A DNA stretch of 9,105 nt from Aquificaceae bacterium (GTDB taxonomy: Bacteria; Aquificota; Aquificia; Aquificales; Aquificaceae): assembly GCA_025057245.1 (NCBI GenBank), contig JANWYC010000030.1, forward strand, positions 1 through 9,105, written 5' to 3'. The notes beneath the pieces are model-generated. The model was given only the letters and a program-made list of their open reading frames with translations. It had not been told where the DNA came from and did no database searches. The stretch's first letter is position 1. Every line of letters begins with the position of its first letter. Below, piece by piece: positions 1 to 4,688 of the stretch. Made by a program: the position numbers and the translations under genes.

Positions 1-18
1 TACAAGGTTTATAACATA

Positions 19-35
19 CATACCCCAAAAAGTTA
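19..35 (+). repeat. direct repeat copy 1 (CATACC..AAAAAGTTA)
   Basis: CATACCCCAAAAAGTTA here recurs as CATACCAAAAAGTTA at 390-404 in the same orientation, differing only by a CC insertion. Both copies lie a short distance before an ATGGC start (56 and 410). This may be the left-end sequence of an insertion element, present intact here and as a second remnant downstream. Chance similarity of an A-rich stretch cannot be excluded. Confidence 0.3.
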
Positions 36-55
36 TGTCTCAGGGAGGAGGTAAT

Positions 56-315
56 ATGGCGAAGTATATCAGCAATAAAACCCACAACCAAAAAGACCAT
101 GCAGACCACCAGCTTACACCACAGAAATCATCATACTCGCAGCCATACTCAAAATACACAAAAACGTATCCTACAGAACACTTGAACTCATCCTCAAAGA
201 CAAACTCGCACACTCCCCCGACTTTTCCACAATCTTCTACAGGTTCAAAAAACTAAACCATGAGCTTCTCTCGTTCATCTTGTCAAAAACCGCAGAAATC
301 TGGAGAATGTTTTAA
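56..315 (+). pseudogene. N-terminal fragment of an IS transposase, frameshifted and truncated
   Basis: A strong Shine-Dalgarno (GGAGGAGGT, 44-52) precedes ATG 56. The frame reads MAKYISNK and then, after a -1 shift in the A run at 77-80, continues NPQPKRPCRPPAY and on to a stop at 313-315 (about 86 residues). The joined product has a basic Pro/Arg tract (KRPCRPP), a hydrophobic helix (EIIILAAIL), the segment VSYRTLELIL, and SPDFSTIFYRFKKL, a layout like the N-terminal helical domain of IS4/IS5-superfamily transposases (resemblance judged by eye, not by search). The DDE catalytic domain is absent: nothing after 315 continues it. Without the shift, the ATG frame gives only a Ser/Thr/Gln-rich nonsense protein ending at 256. 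The -1 shift could be mutation or programmed frameshifting, but no canonical A6G-type slippery heptamer is present and the gene is truncated anyway, so decay is preferred. Confidence 0.6.
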
Positions 316-389
316 ATTCATCCAAGGCAGAAAAGACAAGACTTATAACCTGCACGCCGTAAATGGCAGTTTTTTCAAAGGGTAGCAAA

Positions 390-404
390 CATACCAAAAA
401 GTTA
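390..404 (+). repeat. direct repeat copy 2 (CATACC..AAAAAGTTA)
   Basis: Second copy of the motif at 19-35. It is followed by ATGGC (410) and, 30 bases later, by a stretch AAAAAGACCAGAAAGACC similar to the AAAAAGACCATGCAGACC of the transposase remnant. Together these suggest a second, more decayed left end of the same element family. Confidence 0.3.
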
Positions 405-505
405 GTAGCATGGCTTTACGGTTAAAGACCACCAGTAAAAAGACCAGAAAGACCAAATGCCCGCTATTTAAAAGTATGAAGCAGGATAGGGTTTATTCTA
501 CGGAG

Positions 506-535
506 CTTGGCGATGCTTTCAAAGCTAAGTTTTTT
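506..535 (+). terminator. possible plus-strand intrinsic terminator
   Basis: CTTGGC (506-511) can pair with GCTAAG (524-529), six pairs with one G-T wobble around a 12-base loop, followed directly by six T (530-535). The stem is weak and the gene it would serve is only the transposase remnant, so support is limited. Confidence 0.3.
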
Positions 536-566
536 ATGTTTTCCCACGTGTTCTGTAGAATTATTG

Positions 567-1358
567 TCATATGCCTGTTGTATAATTCTCAAACATTCTC
601 ACGTCAGACTTTGAAAAGTGCCTTTGGTTAAAGAGTTCTTCTTTTACAACTTCCTCAAAGACTTTTAGCGACAGCTCTTCTTCCTCTCCAAGGTCATACC
701 AAAGGCACGAGCTAAAGTATTCTCTCAAAAAGCTCTGCGGGTAGCCTTGTGCTTTCAGCCTGCTTTCTGAAAGGTCTTTGAAAAACTCTACCTTTGATGT
801 TTTGCATTGCCTTTCAATTAGTAGCTCAAGACCTTGGGGGGCGTCCTTTCTTACCAGAAAAAGAGCGAACACAAAGGGCAGTTTGTGCAAACTATACCAC
901 TCCTCACCAAGGTCGTAGACAAACTTCCACCTTCCAGTTAGCTTTTCCTCAAGGGCTTGGTCGCCTATGAGCAGAAGAGCTTGCGCATCCTCTTTTGTCT
1001 CCACCTCTTCAGGTTCATTGTGGTATACCACTTTCATAATGTATCTGGCTAAGACCTTTGAAGTTAGAGATGCAGGCGTTAGGTATACCCTGCTTACCTT
1101 GTCAATGGAAAGGTTAGAAAACAACAACACAGAGCATGCCTTTTTCTTAGAGGCTATACATATGCTGGGAACGAGCCTGTAACTTTCCCTATGAAATATG
1201 TATTCCACTGAGGAGACTATGCCGGCGTGAATTTCACCGCTTCTGAGCTTTTCTACTAACTGTGAAGGATGACCTTCCACCAAGGCTATGTTACGGCTCT
1301 CCCAACGATAGAAGAGCGGTAGTGTGTTTAAATAGTTTACCTTTCCTACCTTTATCAT
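567..1358 (-). CDS. mqnA: chorismate dehydratase MqnA (futalosine pathway of menaquinone synthesis)
   Basis: The 263-aa protein fits the usual MqnA length (about 250-290). MqnA dehydrates chorismate to 3-enolpyruvylbenzoate, the first committed step of the futalosine route to menaquinone, and acts in the cytosol. Recognisable landmarks in order are KVGKVNYLNTLPLFY (3-17), VEGHPSQLVEKL (27-38), the IVSSVEY segment (47-53) matching the family's APVSSIEY, SVLLFS (76-81), VYLTPASLTS (91-100), LLIGDQAL (129-136), and VYDLGEEW followed by LPFVFALFLVRK (147-171), a very typical block of the family. The fold is that of periplasmic-binding-protein type II. The ATG overlaps the trpD stop by one base (TAATG), and no separate SD is obvious, so translation is probably coupled to trpD. 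The last residues (ENYTTGI) are not distinctive, so a slightly altered C-terminus is possible. Confidence 0.93.
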   Translation of the reverse strand: MIKVGKVNYLNTLPLFYRWESRNIALVEGHPSQLVEKLRSGEIHAGIVSSVEYIFHRESYRLVPSICIASKKKACSVLLFSNLSIDKVSRVYLTPASLTSKVLARYIMKVVYHNEPEEVETKEDAQALLLIGDQALEEKLTGRWKFVYDLGEEWYSLHKLPFVFALFLVRKDAPQGLELLIERQCKTSKVEFFKDLSESRLKAQGYPQSFLREYFSSCLWYDLGEEEELSLKVFEEVVKEELFNQRHFSKSDVRMFENYTTGI

Positions 1359-2371
1359 TAAAAGCTCTTTGAATGTTCTATAAACTTCTGTAGTTTCTCG
1401 TAGGCTCTGCCTGAGTGGATGGATTCCTTAGCTATGTCAAGGGCTGTCTTCCAGTCTTCAGTTATGCCTGAAGTTAGCACGCCAAACATAGAGTTTAATA
1501 AAACTGCGTAGTATGCAGGTGAAACCTCACCTTTTAACACAGAAACCACCATCTTTGCGCTTTCATCCACGGAGGAAGCCCTTATGTAGTCAACGGAGTA
1601 GGTTTTAAAGCCTACCTCCTCGGGATGGAAGTCGTACAGTATAACCTCGTTGTTTCTGAGCTCCGCTACGCGGGTGGCAGTGCTAATAGAGACCTCATCC
1701 ATTCCGTCCTTTCCATGAACCACGAAAGCTCTCTTTATACCCATATTCCTCAGAGCAAAGGCTACCTTATCCACCAAATGCTCTGAAAAGACACCGAGAA
1801 GTTGTCTGCGTGCATCCGCAGGATTGGAGAGAGGACCCACTAGATTGAAAATGGACCTAATACCTACCTCCCTCCTTGGACCTATAACTCTCTTCATAGC
1901 AGGATGGAACAGAGGTGCGAACATAAAACCTATACCTATTTCCTCTATTAAGCTCTTGACCTGTTCTGGTCCAAGGTCTATTTTAGCTCCCAAATGTTCC
2001 AGCAAGTCCGCACTACCGCTTTTGGAAGATACAGACCTGTTGCCATGCTTTGCCACCCTTATGCCAGCACCTGCTAACACAAAAGCAACAGTGGTGGAGA
2101 TGTTAAAGGTCTCCGACATATCCCCTCCAGTGCCACAGGTATCTACCAAATTCTCCTTGTCCTCCACATACACCTTTGTAGCTCTCTCTCTGAAAAACTT
2201 AGCCGCGCCTTCTATCTCCTCAGAGGTCTCTCCCTTCATCTTCGTGCCCACGATAAAAGCACCTATCTGAGCATCCGTTGCTCTTCCCTCCGTAACGTCT
2301 TCCAGAGCCTGCACTATCTCTTCCTTAGACAGGTTCTTAAAGTCAGATATTTTTTTGAGTATGTCCCTCAT
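1358..2371 (-). CDS. trpD: anthranilate phosphoribosyltransferase TrpD
   Basis: The 337-aa protein matches the standard TrpD length. It transfers the phosphoribosyl group of PRPP to anthranilate in tryptophan synthesis. Visible signatures are the PRPP-binding GTGGD (80-84), NIST (90-93), the glycine/serine-rich KHGNRSVSSKSGSADLLE (108-125) that contacts PRPP and anthranilate, the GPRREVGIRSIFNLVGPLSNPA-type block (about 164-185), and VVHGKDGMDEVS (217-228). The N-terminal helical domain (1-70) carries the family's EEI..AL..V..G..TDAQIGAF pattern. No trpE, trpG or trpC adjoins it; the Trp genes seem dispersed, and the partner here is mqnA, another chorismate-branch enzyme. No SD is seen before the ATG, while a -10-like TAAAAT lies 13 nt upstream, so the mRNA may be leaderless. 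No attenuator or leader peptide was seen. Confidence 0.96.
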   Translation of the reverse strand: MRDILKKISDFKNLSKEEIVQALEDVTEGRATDAQIGAFIVGTKMKGETSEEIEGAAKFFRERATKVYVEDKENLVDTCGTGGDMSETFNISTTVAFVLAGAGIRVAKHGNRSVSSKSGSADLLEHLGAKIDLGPEQVKSLIEEIGIGFMFAPLFHPAMKRVIGPRREVGIRSIFNLVGPLSNPADARRQLLGVFSEHLVDKVAFALRNMGIKRAFVVHGKDGMDEVSISTATRVAELRNNEVILYDFHPEEVGFKTYSVDYIRASSVDESAKMVVSVLKGEVSPAYYAVLLNSMFGVLTSGITEDWKTALDIAKESIHSGRAYEKLQKFIEHSKSF

Positions 2372-2378
2372 GCTAAAG

Positions 2379-2384
2379 ATTTTA
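2379..2384 (-). promoter_or_regulatory. candidate -10 element for trpD-mqnA
   Basis: TAAAAT on the minus strand begins 13 nt before the trpD ATG, leaving room for only a 0-2 nt 5' leader. No convincing -35 was found. Its value comes mainly from the same spacing seen upstream of 2914 and 3629. Confidence 0.35.
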
Positions 2385-2442
2385 CATTATTACTAAAACT
2401 TTGCGCACCCAGAGCCCGCTAATCTGAACCTCAAACCTACCA

Positions 2443-2823
2443 CTATCTTCGTCCACCAAGGTCTAGGTAGCTTGCGTTCATGAGCCACTCAGGGCTAAGC
2501 TTTTGTTCTTCCTCTTGTGTTGTGGCTACCGCACTGGTTTTAAACTTTTCCTCTGCCCTTTGCTAGTAGGTTTCTACCAGTTCCTTCAGCGTGTCTGTGT
2601 CTGCCTTTTCTGCGAGTTTGATAAGCGGTAAGCTGTCACCCTCTACGAGCCTTATGAGTCTGACTGCTTCTGACTGAAGATGTTCTTTGTATTTCTTGCC
2701 TATCTCCGCAAGCTCTTTTAGTTCTTGCTTCTCCTTTTCTGTGGCTTCAAGCCTAAGTTGTAGCGCCTCTGCCAGTTCTGCCAACTCTTCTTTCGTTAGC
2801 GCACTTAGTTCTACCTTTTCCAT
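2443..2823 (-). pseudogene. small Glu/Lys-rich helical protein interrupted by an in-frame TAG
   Basis: From ATG 2823 the frame encodes 86 residues and meets TAG at 2563-2565. The same frame then stays open for 39 more codons to TAG 2443-2445, and the extension reads like protein: QRAEEKFKTSAVATT, EEEQKLSPEWLMNASY, LDLGGRR. Without the amber codon the product would be 126 residues. The first part is a long amphipathic helix or coiled coil (about residues 8-50, rich in E/K/L), followed by DSLPLIKLAEKADTDTLKELVETY, which suggests a hinge and a second helix. The start at 2823 is preferred over ATG 2844 because GGAGGT (2830-2835) lies six bases before it. I do not recognise the family; some phage-like structural proteins have this composition, but nothing specific supports that. 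The truncated 86-aa form might still be made. It lies 71 nt upstream of trpD on the same strand. Confidence 0.5.
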
Positions 2824-2829
2824 ACTTAC

Positions 2830-2835
2830 ACCTCC
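2830..2835 (-). promoter_or_regulatory. Shine-Dalgarno GGAGGT that sets the start at 2823
   Basis: GGAGGT on the minus strand with a 6-nt spacer to ATG 2823. It falls inside the coding region that the upstream ATG 2844 would use, so it argues for the downstream start. Confidence 0.7.
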
Positions 2836-2864
2836 AGCGTTCATAAAACCAAGTTTACGGAGTT

Positions 2865-2892
2865 ATTCTTAAGTTTCCAGCAAGGATTTCAA
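2865..2892 (-). promoter_or_regulatory. weak sigma70-like promoter for the 2443-2823 gene
   Basis: On the minus strand TTGAAA (2892-2887) is separated by 16 nt from AAGAAT (2870-2865). The -35 matches consensus at five of six bases and the -10 at four of six. It would give a leader of about 35 nt containing the GGAGGT ribosome site. Confidence 0.3.
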
Positions 2893-2900
2893 AAGTGGTC

Positions 2901-2906
2901 TATATT
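2901..2906 (+). promoter_or_regulatory. candidate -10 element for the 2914 gene
   Basis: TATATT starts 13 nt before ATG 2914, so transcription would begin at or next to the start codon. There is no SD before this ATG, and no good -35 was seen. Confidence 0.35.
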
Positions 2907-2913
2907 TTTCCGT

Positions 2914-3144
2914 ATGAACCTCACAGAAGTTATAACCGTAATCTCAGCCCTGACAGTTGTTATAGGCATTGCGGTTACCTTGTTAAACAAAAGGATTGAT
3001 GACACCAACAAAAGGATTGACGAGCTAAGGCAGGAGCTTAAGGAAGAGATTAGAGAGCTGAGACAAGAGTTTAAAGAAGAGCTCCGAGAAATCCGTCAGC
3101 TTCTATACAAGGTCTTGGAAATCCCTCAGAAAGAGGACAAGTAG
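2914..3144 (+). CDS. small membrane-anchored coiled-coil protein, function unknown
   Basis: The 76-aa protein has one predicted membrane helix (about residues 5-24, VITVISALTVVIGIAVTLL) followed by a charged helix to residue 68. The charged part is built from repeats: NKRID at 25-29 and 32-36, spaced by seven residues and nearly identical in DNA (2986-3000 and 3007-3021), then an 11-residue unit RQELKEEIREL / RQEFKEELREI / RQLL at 39-64. Seven-residue spacing giving way to eleven-residue spacing suggests a heptad-to-hendecad coiled coil. Such proteins usually oligomerise at the inner face of the membrane, but I know of no specific function for this one. It lacks an SD and may be translated from a leaderless mRNA. 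Its last 19 bases overlap the 3' end of the convergent gene at 3126-3488. Confidence 0.7.
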   Translation: MNLTEVITVISALTVVIGIAVTLLNKRIDDTNKRIDELRQELKEEIRELRQEFKEELREIRQLLYKVLEIPQKEDK

Positions 3145-3488
3145 ATTTCTCTCAAGTGCTCTGGCAAAAGCTCTGGAGGGTAGGTCTTGTCTGCTATTTT
3201 GTCCAAGTGCCACCACCTTTCCAATGGTTTGTTTTTGTATCTTTCCATGTAAGCTGGAGGTCCGTGCTTTTTGAGTTCTTTTAAAACTCTAATGTCAAGC
3301 ACTTTTACCCTTTGGTCTCCATCAAACCCAAGCTCGTGAATATCATCTCTTACCTTCGCCATCATCCAGTAGTTGTGATTGCAGAATGCATCGGGAAGCC
3401 CTGGCGGATACTCAAGAGAAAACTCGTAATCTTCTATAAGAGTCTCAATATCCTTGCTCCAAACTTCTCCACGCTCCTTCTTGTCCAT
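3126..3488 (-). CDS. hypothetical protein, 120 aa, probably the 3' part of a frameshifted gene
   Basis: I do not recognise the family. The composition is that of a real soluble protein, not a shadow: aromatic- and Pro-rich motifs EYPPGLPDAFCNHNYWMM (26-43), FDGDQRVKVLDIRVLKELKK (55-74), GPPAYMERY (76-84), PLERWWHLDKIAD (88-100), YPPELLPEHLREIY (103-116). One Cys (36) and several His are present, with no clear metal motif. The ATG at 3488 has a loosely placed GAGAGG about 11 nt upstream, but sequence immediately upstream in another frame also looks coding (3489-3604), so the ATG may be an internal Met exposed by a frameshift. The gene is convergent with, and overlaps by 19 bp, the coiled-coil gene at 2914-3144. 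It is divergent from secG. Confidence 0.6.
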   Translation of the reverse strand: MDKKERGEVWSKDIETLIEDYEFSLEYPPGLPDAFCNHNYWMMAKVRDDIHELGFDGDQRVKVLDIRVLKELKKHGPPAYMERYKNKPLERWWHLDKIADKTYPPELLPEHLREIYLSSF

Positions 3489-3604
3489 GCATCTACATCC
3501 TCTCTATACAATGTGTAGTGGGTAAACTCCCCTGGTCTTAGCACCGCTCCTGTAGGGAGAATAGCATTTTCAAACACCGCATTTTTTACGCTTCTCTTAA
3601 ACTC
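3489..3604 (-). pseudogene. likely displaced 5' part of the 3126-3488 gene (frameshift)
   Basis: On the minus strand the frame from 3604 (just after TGA at 3605-3607) reads EFKRSVKNAVFENAILPTGA, then VLRPGEFTHYTLYREDVDA, ending where ATG 3488 begins in the neighbouring frame. It stays open to 3437. Restoring a single base somewhere between 3503 and 3437 would join it to the 120-aa ORF. No ATG starts this frame; GTG (in NAV) is the only candidate start seen, so the true N-terminus may be lost. Sequencing error, recent mutation or coincidence are all possible. Confidence 0.4.
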
Positions 3605-3614
3605 TCACTCTGCG

Positions 3615-3620
3615 TATAAT
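3615..3620 (+). promoter_or_regulatory. consensus -10 element for the secG operon
   Basis: A perfect TATAAT starts 14 nt before the secG ATG, with TGC just upstream that may act as an extended -10. Transcription would begin within about 0-4 nt of the start codon, and no SD is present, so a leaderless mRNA is inferred. The -35 region is poor. Confidence 0.5.
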
Positions 3621-3628
3621 ATATAGCT

Positions 3629-3964
3629 ATGTATTATGTCTTTTTGGTTCTGTTCATAATAGTGGCGATTTTGTTGGTAATCGTGGTGCTTATGCAAAGA
3701 ACGAGGGGAGATGTAGGTTCTGCCTTTGGGGGTATGGGTCAAGGTGTTTTTGGTCCAGGTGGTGTGGATACGATACTGACAAAAATTACCTACTGGCTCG
3801 GTTTTAGCCTTATGGCTCTTGCCATGGCTTTAGCCCTTACCCATCCTTCAAAAAGGGGCTCTCTTATAAAAGATGAAACTCAAACAGCTCCTGCTCAAAC
3901 CCAGCAAGGTAAGCCTGAGGGACAAAGCAATCCTTCTGGCACACCTTCTCAAAACAAACCATAA
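3629..3964 (+). CDS. secG: protein translocase subunit SecG
   Basis: The 111-aa protein has the SecG layout: a first membrane helix (about 3-22) ending in the LMQRTRGDVG motif, a glycine-rich cytoplasmic loop with SAFGGMGQGVFG (31-42; family form AFGG..Q..FG), and a second membrane helix (about 52-71). SecG joins SecY and SecE in the inner-membrane export channel and helps SecA cycling. After helix two comes a low-complexity Thr/Pro/Gln/Ser-rich tail (82-111) that is poorly conserved in the family. That tail is encoded in the 92 nt shared with prmC in another frame, which may explain its odd composition. It is first in an operon with prmC, the CNNM-type gene, radC and comF. Confidence 0.93.
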   Translation: MYYVFLVLFIIVAILLVIVVLMQRTRGDVGSAFGGMGQGVFGPGGVDTILTKITYWLGFSLMALAMALALTHPSKRGSLIKDETQTAPAQTQQGKPEGQSNPSGTPSQNKP

Positions 3965-4688
3965 AGAGCTCTACCTTATGGAGGAAGTGGAAGCTCCATC
4001 ACACATAGAGACCGCTTTTCTGCAGGGCTTGAAAAAACTGGAAGAGGGCTACCCTCTTCAGTATCTAATAGGAGAGTGGAACTTTTACGGGAAGACCTTC
4101 TCAGTGCAAGAAGGCGTGCTTATACCCAGACCTGAGACGGAGGTTCTGGTAGAAGAGGTTCTCAAAAGGCTACCTTTATACGGAGAGCTTGTGGGTCTTG
4201 AGATTGGCGTGGGAAGCGGTTGCATAAGCATAACTCTTCTCCTTTTAAGAGAAAACCTTAAGATGGTGGGGAACGATGTAAGTCTTAAAGCCTTAAGTCT
4301 TACCAAAAGGAACGCAGAGAGGCACGGAGTTTATCAAAGACTTTTACTCTTCTGCGGAGACCTTTTTGAGGCTATAAAACCAAAGGAGTTTGACTTCGTG
4401 GTCTCTAACCCACCTTACATACCCGCATCCATGTGGCAGAGTCTGCCAGAGGGCGTAAAGCTGGAAGGTTATAATTCTCTCATAGGAGGCATGGAAGGCT
4501 GGGAGTTTTACCAGAGGTTTAACAGAAGCTTGGATAAGTATCTTAAAAAGGGTGGCTTTTTTGCCTTTGAAATAGGACACGACCAAGGAAGCGTGGTTAA
4601 GAGTATCTTTGAAGGTTCAGGCTACCAAGTGCAGGTGATAAAGGACCTGTCGGGTAAAGACAGGGTGGTAGTAGGATGGAAATCGTAG
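3873..4688 (+). CDS. prmC: peptide chain release factor N5-glutamine methyltransferase PrmC
   Basis: The 271-aa protein methylates the glutamine of the GGQ motif in release factors RF1/RF2 using S-adenosylmethionine. It has the N-terminal helical domain with DKAILLAHLLKTNHKELYL (17-35), the family signature QYLIGEWNFYGKTF (63-76), VLIPRPETE (82-90), the SAM-binding LEIGVGSG (109-116), the catalytic NPPYIP (179-184), and GGMEGWEFY (205-213). The start at 3873 puts 92 nt inside secG, but residues 17-35 match the PrmC N-terminal domain, so the overlap is coding in both frames. The next ATG (3978), just after the secG stop, would remove these helices. Its end overlaps the next gene by 13 nt. Confidence 0.93.
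   Translation: MKLKQLLLKPSKVSLRDKAILLAHLLKTNHKELYLMEEVEAPSHIETAFLQGLKKLEEGYPLQYLIGEWNFYGKTFSVQEGVLIPRPETEVLVEEVLKRLPLYGELVGLEIGVGSGCISITLLLLRENLKMVGNDVSLKALSLTKRNAERHGVYQRLLLFCGDLFEAIKPKEFDFVVSNPPYIPASMWQSLPEGVKLEGYNSLIGGMEGWEFYQRFNRSLDKYLKKGGFFAFEIGHDQGSVVKSIFEGSGYQVQVIKDLSGKDRVVVGWKS

Larger units (their letters stand above)
316..566. other. non-coding or decayed stretch between transposase remnant and mqnA
   Basis: No gene can be supported here. It holds the second copy of the CATACC..AAAAAGTTA repeat and, just after it, an ATG-led frame at 410 whose complement runs into the mqnA end, so it is probably a shadow. Frame 426-476 encodes RPPVKRPERP, which resembles the KRPCRPP tract of the transposase remnant. 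A minus-strand open stretch (464-598) runs through part of the region but has no good start and overlaps the mqnA 3' end. Confidence 0.4.

Noticed and set aside
35..256. 73-codon open frame starting MSQGGGN
   Set aside because: It reads as Ser/Thr/Gln-rich nonsense after the first residues; the transposase-like sequence is in the neighbouring frame, and the SD points to ATG 56.
464..598. Minus-strand open stretch of about 44 codons (IIQQAYDNNSTEHVGKH..), overlapping the mqnA 3' end
   Set aside because: It has no ATG start or SD. It could be a displaced tail of mqnA or an unrelated remnant, but MqnA already has normal length, so no call is made.
410..631. 73-codon plus-strand open frame overlapping the mqnA end
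   Set aside because: No SD, its 3' part is antisense to mqnA, and its sequence lacks any recognisable pattern.
1824..2270. 148-codon plus-strand open frame inside trpD
   Set aside because: It is the antisense shadow of a certain trpD gene, with no SD and no independent sense.
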